Shown: piece after piece, positions 31,628-39,204 of the stretch
Numbering within the stretch: the first letter of the stretch is position 1
Layout of the letters: each line of letters starts with the position of its first letter
Assembly (NCBI RefSeq): GCF_000718305.1
Contig: NZ_JOFQ01000004.1
Span: forward strand, 124,001-188,000
Direction: 5' to 3'
Source: Streptomyces niger
GTDB lineage: Bacteria > Actinomycetota > Actinomycetes > Streptomycetales > Streptomycetaceae
DNA: 64,000 bases
Translations under genes and position numbers: made by a program
The notes under the pieces: generated by a model
Told to the model about the DNA's origin: nothing
Seen by the model: the letters and a program-made list of their open reading frames with translations, nothing else
Database searches by the model: none

Positions 31628-33799
31628 TCAGACCGCGACCGGCTCCTGCCAGCTCTCGGCGGCCGGTTGCTCCGCGTCCTCGGCGGCTGCCGGAGCGCCC
31701 TGCTCCGTACCGGACTTCCGCAGCCCCTTGAGGACGACCACCAGGGCGGTGCTGACGGCCACGCCGGCCACGATCGCCACCAGGTACAGCAGCGGCTGAC
31801 CGATCAGCGGGACCACGAAGATGCCGCCGTGCGGGGCGCGCAGGGTGCAGCCGAAGGCCATCGACAGCGCGCCGGTGACCGCGCCGCCCGCCATCGAGGC
31901 GGGGATGACGCGCAGCGGGTCGCCCGCGGCGAACGGGATAGCGCCCTCGGTGATGAACGAAGCACCCAGCACCCAGGCGGCCTTGCCGTTCTCCCGCTCG
32001 GCCTTGGTGAACAGCTTGCCGCGCACGGTCGTCGCCAGCGCCATGGCCAGCGGCGGGACCATGCCGGCCGCCATCGCCGCCGCCATCACCTTCAGGCTGC
32101 CGTCGTTGGGGTTGGCCAGGCCGCCGACCGCGAAGGCGTACGCGACCTTGTTCAGCGGACCGCCGAGGTCGAAGCACATCATCAGGCCGAGGATCACGCC
32201 CAGGATGACGGCGTTGGCGCCGGTGAGGCCGGACAGCCAGTCGGTCAGCGCCTTCTGCAGCGCGGCGATCGGCTTGCCGATGACCAGGAACATCAGGAAC
32301 CCGACCACCGCCGAGGAGATCAGCGGGATCACCACCACCGGCATGATGCCGCGCAGCGGCGCGGGCACACGCACCCGCTGGATCGCCATCACCACCGCGC
32401 CCGCGAGCAGACCGGCGATCAGACCGCCGAGGAAGCCCGCGTTGACGGTCAGCGCGATCGAGCCACCCACGAAGCCGGGTACCAACCCCGGCCGGTCGGC
32501 CATGCCGTACGCGATGAAGCCGGCCAGTACGGGCACGAGGAAGGTGAAGGCGACGTTGCCGACCTGGAAGAGCAGCGCGGCCCAGCTGCTGGTGTCCGTC
32601 CAGATGAAGTGCTCGGCGACGGACGGGGCCTTGTCGATCCGGTAACCGCCGATGGCGAACGCCAGGGCCATCAGCAGGCCGCCCGCCGCGACGAACGGCA
32701 CCATGTAACTGACACCGGTCATCAGCCACTTGCGCAGCCGGGTGCCGAAGCCGTCCTGTTCCTCGGCGCCGCGGTCCATCGGTGCGTCGGAGCGCGTGGT
32801 CGGCGTACCGACCTCGCCGCGCGCGGCCTTCTCCCGTACCTCGGCGATCAGTTCGGCGGGGCGGTTGATGCCGGCCTTCACGCCGACGTCGACGACCGGC
32901 TTGCCGGCGAACCGGTCCCGGTCCCGCACCTCCACGTCGTGCGCGAAGATCACGCCGTCCGCCGCCGCGATCACCGCGGGGTCGAGGCGGGTGAACCCGG
33001 CCGAGCCCTGCGTCTCCACGACCAGCTCCACGCCGGCCGTCTCGCCCGCCTTCGTCAGCGACTCGGCGGCCATGTAGGTGTGCGCGATGCCGGTCGGGCA
33101 GGAGGTGACGGCGACGATCCGGAACGGGGCCCCGGCGGGAGCCGTTGCGCCCGTGGCGGTCTCGTTCCCAGCGGCGGGCGCGCCGGCTTCGGCAGCCACG
33201 GGCTCGTCCGTTTGGGCGGCGGCATGAGGAGCAGGGGCAGCAGGCTTGTCGGTCGCCGAGGTGGCAGGTGTGCTGGCATCCGCGGTGGCAGGCTTGCCGG
33301 CATCCGAGGTGGCGGGTTCGCCGGTCGTCGGAGCGGCGGGCTCGTCGGCTTCCGCCGGCTCGTCGCCCCGTACGAGCGCGGCCGCCCGCTCCGGGTCGTC
33401 CGCCGACCGCAGCGCCCCGGTGAACTCCGCGTCCATCAGGTGCCGGGCCAGCGTCGAGAGGATCGACAGGTGGTCGGCGTCGCCGCCGGCCGGGGCGGCT
33501 ATCAGGAAGATCAGGTCGGCCGGGCCGTCCGCCGCGCCGAAGTCGATGCCGGCCGCGCTGCGCCCGAAGGCCAGCGTCGGCTCGGTGACATGGGCGCTGC
33601 GGCAGTGCGGGATGCCGATGCCGCCGTCCAGCCCGGTGGGCATCTGGGCCTCGCGCGCGGCGACGTCCGCGAGGAACCCGTCCAGGTCGGTGACGCGACC
33701 GGCCGCCACCATCCGTTCGGCCAGCGACCTGGCGGCCGCTTCCTTGGTGTCGGCGGACAGGTCGAGGTCGACCAGGTCCGCGGTGATCAGCTCACTCAT
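31628..33799 (-). CDS. fruA: PTS fructose transporter, fused EIIA-EIIB-EIIC
   Basis: Imports fructose and phosphorylates it to fructose-1-phosphate using PEP, EI and HPr. The 723-aa protein has EIIA at 1-150 (phospho-His65 in GIGIPHCRSAH), a Thr/Ala/Pro linker of ~70 residues with degenerate repeats, EIIB at ~225-325 (phospho-Cys234 in VTSCPTGIAHT), and an EIIC membrane domain from ~350 with about nine helices (AGGLLMALAFAIGG, FDLGGPLNKVAYAF, GASFITEGAIPFA). ATG at 33799. It is the last gene of fruR-fruK-fruA, matching the Streptomyces fructose operon. Confidence 0.95.
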   Translation of the reverse strand: MSELITADLVDLDLSADTKEAAARSLAERMVAAGRVTDLDGFLADVAAREAQMPTGLDGGIGIPHCRSAHVTEPTLAFGRSAAGIDFGAADGPADLIFLIAAPAGGDADHLSILSTLARHLMDAEFTGALRSADDPERAAALVRGDEPAEADEPAAPTTGEPATSDAGKPATADASTPATSATDKPAAPAPHAAAQTDEPVAAEAGAPAAGNETATGATAPAGAPFRIVAVTSCPTGIAHTYMAAESLTKAGETAGVELVVETQGSAGFTRLDPAVIAAADGVIFAHDVEVRDRDRFAGKPVVDVGVKAGINRPAELIAEVREKAARGEVGTPTTRSDAPMDRGAEEQDGFGTRLRKWLMTGVSYMVPFVAAGGLLMALAFAIGGYRIDKAPSVAEHFIWTDTSSWAALLFQVGNVAFTFLVPVLAGFIAYGMADRPGLVPGFVGGSIALTVNAGFLGGLIAGLLAGAVVMAIQRVRVPAPLRGIMPVVVIPLISSAVVGFLMFLVIGKPIAALQKALTDWLSGLTGANAVILGVILGLMMCFDLGGPLNKVAYAFAVGGLANPNDGSLKVMAAAMAAGMVPPLAMALATTVRGKLFTKAERENGKAAWVLGASFITEGAIPFAAGDPLRVIPASMAGGAVTGALSMAFGCTLRAPHGGIFVVPLIGQPLLYLVAIVAGVAVSTALVVVLKGLRKSGTEQGAPAAAEDAEQPAAESWQEPVAV

Positions 33800-33896
33800 C
33801 GCGGGCTCCCTCTGTATTCCCGGCCCGTCCGGGCGACCAGCCCGGCCGGTGCTTGAGGACGAACGTCTGCCGGGCGATCCCGGCGTACAGAACCGT

Positions 33897-34844
33897 TCAT
33901 GACACGGCCTCCGTCAGGGGGCGGTCCATCGGGACCACGTCGGTCACCGTCACGTCCGACGGCCGCAGGTCGCCGGGGGTCGGCATCACACTGCCCGGCA
34001 GCTGCACCGCAGCCGCGCCGTGCGCCACCGCTTCGGCGAGCGCACGCGTACCCGTACCGCCGGCCGCGAGGAACCCGGCCAGCGAGGCGTCCCCGGCGCC
34101 GACGTTGCTCCGTACGGCGTCCACCTCGGCGGTGCCGTAGTACGTGCCGGTGGCGTCGACCAGCAGCTGCCCGTCGGCGCCGAGCGACGCGAGCACCGCC
34201 TCGGCGCCCATCGCGCGCAGCTCCTCCGCCGCCTTGACCGCGTCGCCGATGGTGGCGAGCGGGCGGCCGACGGCCTGCGCCAGTTCCTCGGCGTTGGGCT
34301 TGACCACGTCGGGGCGGGCACGCAGAGCGGCCGTCAACGACGGCCCTGAGGTGTCCAGGGCGATCCGGGCCCCGGCCCGGTGCGCGCGGGCGACCAGGTC
34401 GGCGTACCACTCGGGGGCCAGGCCGCGCGGCAGGCTGCCGCAGCAGGCGATCCAGGCGGCGCCCGTCGAGCGCTCCCGTACGGTCTCCAGCAGCGCTTCG
34501 GACTCGGCCGGCGACAGCTCGGGCCCGGCTGCGTTGATCTTGGTGAGGGTGCCGTCGGGCTCGGCGACCGCGATGTTGGAGCGGGTGGCCCCGGCCACCG
34601 GCACCGGCGCGACCTCTATCCCCTCGGCCACCAGCAGGTCGGCCAGCGCCTGCCCGGCCGGCCCGCCGACCGGCAGCACGGCGAGCGTCTCGTGCCCGGC
34701 GGCCGCGACCGCACGGGAGACGTTGACGCCCTTGCCGCCGGGATCGACCCGGTCGGCGCCGGCCCGCAGCACGGCGCCGCGCTCCAGGCCGGGCACCTCG
34801 TACGTGCGGTCCAGGCTGGGGTTGGGGGTGACGGTGAGGATCAT
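33897..34844 (-). CDS. fruK: 1-phosphofructokinase
   Basis: Phosphorylates fructose-1-phosphate to fructose-1,6-bisphosphate for glycolysis. The 315-aa PfkB-family protein starts ILTVTPNPSLDRTYEV; the substrate motif VDPGGKGVNVSRAVAAAGH and the C-terminal catalytic signature SNVGAGDASLAGFLAAGG (with the GAGD Asp base) are intact. ATG at 34844 overlaps the fruR stop as ATGA. A gap of 97 bases precedes fruA. Confidence 0.95.
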   Translation of the reverse strand: MILTVTPNPSLDRTYEVPGLERGAVLRAGADRVDPGGKGVNVSRAVAAAGHETLAVLPVGGPAGQALADLLVAEGIEVAPVPVAGATRSNIAVAEPDGTLTKINAAGPELSPAESEALLETVRERSTGAAWIACCGSLPRGLAPEWYADLVARAHRAGARIALDTSGPSLTAALRARPDVVKPNAEELAQAVGRPLATIGDAVKAAEELRAMGAEAVLASLGADGQLLVDATGTYYGTAEVDAVRSNVGAGDASLAGFLAAGGTGTRALAEAVAHGAAAVQLPGSVMPTPGDLRPSDVTVTDVVPMDRPLTEAVS

Positions 34845-35602
34845 GCGCGTACTACTTCCGTGCCCGCGCGCTCGATGGCGAGGGCGTTCTCGGGGCTGAG
34901 CCCGGTGTCGGTGATCAGGAGGTCGACGTCGGAGAGGTCGCCGAAGCGAGCGAAGTGTTGCTGCCCGAACTTGGCGGAGTCGGCGATCAGCACGACCCGG
35001 CGCGCCGCGGCGATGATCGCGCGCTTGACGGCGGCCTCGGCGAGGTCGGGCGTGGTCAGGCCGCCTTCCAGCGAAAAGCCGTTGGTCGCGAGGAAGAGCA
35101 CGTCGGCGTTGATCTCGCGGTAGGCGCGCAGCGCCCAGTCGTCTACGGCGGCCCGCGTACGGTGCCGGATGCGGCCGCCGACGAGGTGCAGGGTGAGGCC
35201 GGGGTGGTCGGCGAGGCGGGCGGCGACCGGCAGGCCGTGGGTGACCACGGTGACGTCGGACTCCAGGGGAAACTCCGCGGCCAGCCGGGCGGCGGTGGTG
35301 CCGGCGTCCAGGATCACGCTGCCGTCGTCGGGCAGCTCGGCGAGGGCGGCCCGCGCGATGCGGTCCTTCTCGTCGGCGGCGACGGTGTCCCGCTCGGCGA
35401 GGTCGGGCTCGAAGTCCAGCCGGCCCGCCGGTATGGCCCCGCCGTGCACCCGGCGGACCAGTCCGGCGCGGTCCAGCGCCTTCAGGTCACGCCGTACGGT
35501 CTCGGCGGTGACCTGGAATTCCTCGGCGAGGGAGAGGACGTCGACCCGCCCGCTGTCCCGGGCGAGGCGCAGGATCTCCTGCTGTCGTTCCGCTGCGTAC
35601 AT
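34841..35602 (-). CDS. fruR: DeoR/GlpR family regulator of the fructose operon
   Basis: Transcription factor of 253 aa. The N-terminal DeoR winged helix is complete (RQQEILRLARDSGRVDVLSL, VTAETVRRDLKALDRAGLVR, RVHGGAIP), followed by the sugar-phosphate sensing domain with ILDAGTTAARLA and TNGFSLEGGLTT. DeoR-type regulators of fruKA typically respond to fructose-1-phosphate. It is co-transcribed with and overlaps fruK, so autoregulation is expected; the 11-bp phased repeats just upstream (35617-35682) are the natural operator candidate. ATG at 35602. Confidence 0.93.
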   Translation of the reverse strand: MYAAERQQEILRLARDSGRVDVLSLAEEFQVTAETVRRDLKALDRAGLVRRVHGGAIPAGRLDFEPDLAERDTVAADEKDRIARAALAELPDDGSVILDAGTTAARLAAEFPLESDVTVVTHGLPVAARLADHPGLTLHLVGGRIRHRTRAAVDDWALRAYREINADVLFLATNGFSLEGGLTTPDLAEAAVKRAIIAAARRVVLIADSAKFGQQHFARFGDLSDVDLLITDTGLSPENALAIERAGTEVVRA

Positions 35603-35616
35603 GCGACCTGGGTCCG

Positions 35617-35682
35617 TTCCGTTCCTGTCCGATTTCTGCCCAGTTCCTGCCTGAACCCTGTCCGGTTCCTGTCCGGTTCCTA
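35617..35682 (-). repeat. Six direct repeats with exact 11-bp phase upstream of fruR
   Basis: Read on the minus strand the consensus is CAGGAACCGGA. On the plus strand units end at 35627, 35638, 35649, 35660, 35671 and 35682: TTCCGTTCCTG, TCCGATTTCTG, CCCAGTTCCTG, CCTGAACCCTG, TCCGGTTCCTG, TCCGGTTCCTA. The array lies 15-80 bp before the fruR start. One-turn phasing is unusual for neutral repeats and suits cooperative binding of a DeoR-type regulator along one DNA face. Confidence 0.8.
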
Positions 35683-35842
35683 CCCGTGCGATGCCCGAAC
35701 GTGTGGTTTCACCAGCAGGCTACGCCCGGATTTCTGCAAAGTAAACAGACTCGGGCACGAGACAGACACAAACGGGCATGACGGAGCTGACGGGTCGGCT
35801 CGCCGACGATGGTGCGGCCCCTGGCCGGCCGCGGACAGGAAA

Positions 35843-35876
35843 GAGCCCCGGCGCACGGGGGAGGGCGCCGGGGCTC
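35843..35876 (-). terminator. 12-bp stem terminator downstream of hrdD
   Basis: GAGCCCCGGCGC pairs perfectly with GCGCCGGGGCTC around a ten-base loop, 70 bases after the hrdD stop. The gap also holds imperfect GCGGTTGCAGCAGTTGCAG repeats (35896-35945). Confidence 0.85.
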
Positions 35877-35945
35877 GTACAGGGGGTGGTGCCGAAGCGG
35901 TTGCAGCAGTTGCAGTCGCTGCCGTCGTTGAAGCCGTTGAAGCGA

Positions 35946-36947
35946 TTACGCCGCGGCGTCGAAGCCGGTGTCGTGCGCCATCCGCTTCAGCTCCAGCAGC
36001 GCGTGCTTCTCTATCTGGCGGATCCGCTCACGGGTCAGACCGTGCTGCTTGCCGACCTCGGTCAGGGTCCGCTCGCGGCCGTCCTCTATGCCGTACCGCG
36101 CCTTGATGATCGAGGCGGTGCGGCCGTCGAGGCGGTCGATCAGGTCCTCCAGCTCCTCACTGCGCAGCAGCGTGAGCACGGACTGCTCGGGCGAGGCGGC
36201 CGAGGTGTCCTCCAGCAGGTCGCCGAACTGCGTCTCGCCCTCGTCGTCCACGGACATGTTCAGGCTGACGGGGTCGCGGGCCCAGTCCAGCACGTCGCTG
36301 ATCCGCTCGGGCTTGGCGCCCAGCTCGGCAGCGATCTCCGCGTGCTCCGGGTCGCGGCCGTGCTCGCGGTTGAACTCGCGCTGCACGCGTCGGATCCGGC
36401 CCAGCTCCTCGACCAGGTGGACGGGCAGCCGGATGGTGCGGGACTGGTCGGCGATGGACCGCGTGATCGCCTGGCGGATCCACCACGTCGCATACGTGGA
36501 GAACTTGAAGCCCTTGGCGTAGTCGAACTTCTCAACCGCGCGGACCAGGCCGGCGTTGCCCTCCTGGATGAGGTCGAGCAGCGGCAGGCCGCTGCGCGGG
36601 TAGCGGCGGGCGACCGCTACGACCAGGCGGAGGTTGGACCGGATGAAGACGTCCTTGGCCTTCTCGGCCTCGTCGACCAGGACCTGCAGCTCCTCCGGCG
36701 TCGCCCCGGCAGCGTTCCCGTCGGTCACCTCGCCGTCCAAGATCTGCCGGGCATAGACACCCGCCTCGATGGTCTGCGACAGCTCGACCTCTCTGGCAGC
36801 GTCGAGCAGGGGGGTACGCGCGATCTCGTCGAGGTACATGCCGACCAGGTCGCGGTCGGCGATCTCCCCGCCTACGGCGCGAACACTGTTGGCCCCGTCA
36901 GCACCGCTCGTGGTGGGCTGACGACGGGCGACGGCACGGGTTGCCAT
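35946..36947 (-). CDS. hrdD: RNA polymerase sigma factor HrdD (principal-like, group 2)
   Basis: Non-essential group 2 sigma-70 factor (333 aa) resembling HrdB but without the long N-terminal region 1.1. Region 1.2 is LVGMYLDEIARTPLLDA; region 2 includes NLRLVVAVARRYPRSGLPLL, DLIQEGNAGLVRAVEKFDY and FSTYATWWIRQAITRSIAD; region 4 ends with LTEVGKQHGLTRERIRQIE. The length and N-terminus (ATRAVARRQPTTSGADG) fit HrdD rather than HrdA or HrdC. In S. coelicolor hrdD is transcribed by SigR and SigE; a perfect SigR-type promoter lies upstream at 37047-37072. ATG at 36947. Confidence 0.92.
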   Translation of the reverse strand: MATRAVARRQPTTSGADGANSVRAVGGEIADRDLVGMYLDEIARTPLLDAAREVELSQTIEAGVYARQILDGEVTDGNAAGATPEELQVLVDEAEKAKDVFIRSNLRLVVAVARRYPRSGLPLLDLIQEGNAGLVRAVEKFDYAKGFKFSTYATWWIRQAITRSIADQSRTIRLPVHLVEELGRIRRVQREFNREHGRDPEHAEIAAELGAKPERISDVLDWARDPVSLNMSVDDEGETQFGDLLEDTSAASPEQSVLTLLRSEELEDLIDRLDGRTASIIKARYGIEDGRERTLTEVGKQHGLTRERIRQIEKHALLELKRMAHDTGFDAAA

Positions 36948-37046
36948 GCGTGTGCTCCCTTAGCGATGAGTCGGTCGCGGGATGGTGGCGGCCGGGACAC
37001 CTGATCCCTGCTGTCTGCGGGCCGGGTGCCCCCGTCTGATGGAAAC

Positions 37047-37072
37047 AACGGCTGGAAACCGGACAGAATTCC
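37047..37072 (-). promoter_or_regulatory. SigR-type promoter of hrdD
   Basis: On the minus strand GGAAT (37072-37068) is followed by exactly 18 bases and GTT (37049-37047), the GGAAT-N18-GTT consensus of the disulfide-stress sigma factor SigR. The predicted transcript start is near 37040, about 90 bp before the hrdD ATG. This agrees with the known SigR dependence of hrdD in S. coelicolor. Confidence 0.85.
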
Positions 37073-37098
37073 CTCGGCGACCCCTCGTTTTTCTGATC

Positions 37099-37114
37099 AT
37101 GCAGTACCCTGCAT
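37099..37114. promoter_or_regulatory. Inverted repeat ATGCAG-TACC-CTGCAT
   Basis: Perfect 6-bp arms with a four-base centre, 23 bp before the start of the plus-strand acetyltransferase and 27 bp upstream of the hrdD SigR -35 element. It is placed to affect either divergent gene, or to form a leader hairpin of the acetyltransferase mRNA. Confidence 0.5.
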
Positions 37115-37136
37115 CCCCACCGAGGGAGGCCACGGC

Positions 37137-37670
37137 ATGTCGGGGTGCGGGGAAGTGCAGGTCAGACCGGGCGTCGAGGCCGACCTGGCGGCCCTCACGG
37201 ATATCTACAACCACTACATCCGTGAGACGGCGATCACATTCGACACCGAGCCGTTCACCCCCGAAGAGCGCCGTCCTTGGCTGCTCTCCCACCCCCAAGA
37301 CGGTCCTCACCGCCTTCTGGTTGCCCGGGAGGGCGTGGACGACGGGTCCGGCCGGCTCCTCGGCTACGCGACCACCAGCCCCTTCCGCCCGAAGCCCGCG
37401 TACCGCACCTCCGTCGAGGTCACGGTCTACCTCTCCCCCGAGGCGACCGGCCGGGGCGCCGGCACGCTGCTCTACAAGGCGCTCTTCGAGGCCCTGGAGG
37501 GCGAGGACGTGCACCGCGCGTACGCGGGCATCGCGCTCCCCAATCCCGGCTCCACCGCCCTGCACACCCGTTTCGGCTTCCGCCACGTCGGTACGTACGG
37601 CGAGGTGGGCTTCAAATTCGGCCGCTATTGGGACGTCGCCTGGTACGAGAAGAGACTCGACGAGCACTGA
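37137..37670 (+). CDS. GNAT acetyltransferase, phosphinothricin acetyltransferase family
   Basis: Acetyl-CoA-dependent acetyltransferase of 177 aa. VRPGVEADLAALTDIYNHYI and ETAITFDTEPFTPEERRPWL are the hallmark N-terminal stretches of the PAT/YncA family; the acetyl-CoA loop is LSPEATGRGAGTLLYKALFE, and LHTRFGFRHVGTYGEVGFKF the C-terminal motif. PAT-family members acetylate phosphinothricin, methionine sulfoximine or related amines; housekeeping members act on methionine derivatives. ATG at 37137 follows GAGGGAGG. It is divergent from hrdD. Confidence 0.9.
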   Translation: MSGCGEVQVRPGVEADLAALTDIYNHYIRETAITFDTEPFTPEERRPWLLSHPQDGPHRLLVAREGVDDGSGRLLGYATTSPFRPKPAYRTSVEVTVYLSPEATGRGAGTLLYKALFEALEGEDVHRAYAGIALPNPGSTALHTRFGFRHVGTYGEVGFKFGRYWDVAWYEKRLDEH

Positions 37671-37706
37671 GGGGCGGCGGCTCCGGCCCCCCGTAGGCCC
37701 GTAGGA

Positions 37707-37800
37707 CAGGAGACCCGTAGGCGCGGAGGCCAGGAGGCCCCTGGGCGCGGAGCCAGGAGACCCGTAGGCGCGGAGGCCAGGAGGCCCCTGGGCGCGGAGG
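37707..37800 (+). repeat. 47-bp exact-phase tandem duplication
   Basis: Copies at 37707-37753 and 37754-37800 are nearly identical; each contains two related half-units (AGGAGACCCGTAGGCGCGG and AGGAGGCCCCTGGGCGCGG). It lies after the acetyltransferase stop in a 220-bp gap. Confidence 0.85.
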
Positions 37801-37892
37801 CCCGCTACCGGCTGCCCACTGCCCGGGCTGCTCCAGTTGACGGGGACCACAGCGGGGTGCCTCCTGGAAGGAGGCGAGAGAGAGGAGCCGTC

Positions 37893-38309
37893 ATGCAGAC
37901 GCACGCTCGCACCCGCACCACCGCGGCCGCCGCCCCCCGCCGGCACACCGTGGCGGTCACCACCGGCGTCCCCGTCGTCGGCGGCGTCGCCTATGGCATC
38001 TACGCCGGGCTGCTCGACCACAGCACCGGGTCCTCCAGCGTCCACGCGTTCCTGCTGGGCCTGATCGCCACCGTGGTGACCGTGGTCCTCGGGCTGGCCC
38101 TGATGCGCGTCCAGGACCGGATGATCATCGAGATCCGGGCGCTGGCCTACGGCGTGCTCTTCGGGGCCACGATGGGCTTCCTGTACAGCCTCGCGGGAAC
38201 GTCCACGGCACTGAAGGCGACGGGTTACGGCGCGCTCTTCGGCGCGATCATGCTGGCGGTCTCCCTGTACCTCTTCCGGAACCACGACTCCCCGGGCGCA
38301 CGGCGGTAG
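37893..38309 (+). CDS. Small four-helix membrane protein (138 aa)
   Basis: Unrecognised family. Four hydrophobic segments are visible: VTTGVPVVGGVAYGIYAGLL, HAFLLGLIATVVTVVLGLAL, GVLFGATMGFLYSLAG and GYGALFGAIMLAVSLYLF, with a basic His/Arg N-terminus and C-terminus, suggesting both ends face the cytoplasm. ATG at 37893 follows GAGGAG by five bases. It stands alone between the acetyltransferase and the convergent PPOX gene. Confidence 0.75.
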   Translation: MQTHARTRTTAAAAPRRHTVAVTTGVPVVGGVAYGIYAGLLDHSTGSSSVHAFLLGLIATVVTVVLGLALMRVQDRMIIEIRALAYGVLFGATMGFLYSLAGTSTALKATGYGALFGAIMLAVSLYLFRNHDSPGARR

Positions 38310-38388
38310 CCCCGGCCCTGGAGAAGCCCTGGAGAAACCAGGAGAAACCGTGAGACCTCCACCCCGGCCCTGGAGAACTCCCACTCCC

Positions 38389-38982
38389 CTAGGAATCGGT
38401 GGTGGGGGCGTCCTCGACGGCCGGGGCGCCCCCGACCGCCGAGGCTTCCTCGACCGCCGGGGCGTCGTCGTTGCCGCGCCGGATGGTGCGCAGCGACGCG
38501 CCCGGGCACCAGGCTTCCAGCACGATGTGCGGGTCCTGCACACGGGTGCGCACCACCTCGGTGAGCTCCACCCGGAAGAGATGGAACGGCAGCGGCGTCG
38601 CCGCCTCCGCCGAGTACCGGGCGAGCACCTCGGCGTCGGCGACCTCCACGGCCCGCCCCGCGATCCGCACGTCCCCGTCCACCACGTCCGATCCCCCGCC
38701 CGGGTTGGCGTACAGCGCGAACCGCGGGTCGCGCCGCAGGTCCCTCGCCTTCCGTGAGCCCGACATCATGCCGAGCCACAGCTCGCCGCCGCGGAAGTCG
38801 GCCTCCAGGCCGGTCAGCCTCGGGGAGCCGTCCGCCCGCAGTGTCGCGAGTACGTGGTGCGGGTAGGCGCCGAACCGCCGCTCGGCCCACTCCGCGAGCG
38901 CGGGTTCCGCCGCCGCGAACTCCGACCAGCCGGCCGCCTTCTTGTCCTGCGTGCGCCGCGCCTCATGCGCCGTGTTCGTCAT
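38389..38982 (-). CDS. Pyridoxamine 5'-phosphate oxidase family (PPOX) protein
   Basis: Flavin- or F420-binding split-barrel protein of 197 aa. HHVLATLRADGSPRLTGLEADF is the typical first beta-hairpin, GELWLGMMSGSRKARDLRRDPRFALY the cofactor-phosphate region, and VRIAGRAVEVADAE the third part. In actinobacteria many such proteins bind F420 or haem rather than FMN; that choice cannot be made here. The last 25 residues are an acidic Ala/Pro repeat tail (DDAPAVEEASAVGGAPAVED) made from a ~30-bp repeat. ATG at 38982. Confidence 0.82.
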   Translation of the reverse strand: MTNTAHEARRTQDKKAAGWSEFAAAEPALAEWAERRFGAYPHHVLATLRADGSPRLTGLEADFRGGELWLGMMSGSRKARDLRRDPRFALYANPGGGSDVVDGDVRIAGRAVEVADAEVLARYSAEAATPLPFHLFRVELTEVVRTRVQDPHIVLEAWCPGASLRTIRRGNDDAPAVEEASAVGGAPAVEDAPTTDS

Positions 38983-39204
38983 GTCTTCACCCTGAGGGCC
39001 ATACCGGACGCCTCCTGTCGGGTATGACGGCCGACTTCGTTGCGGTCCCGTCCGAGCGCCGGGCGATCCCTCTTGCTGCGTCCTCCCGGCCCCCTATGGG
39101 GCGTACGCCCGGCGGCATAGGACGGACGGCGTAGGGCGGCCGTTCGAGGGGCATCGGGACCACAGTCCGTTACGCGCCCTCCCCCGCCTCCCTAGCCTCG
39201 GCAC

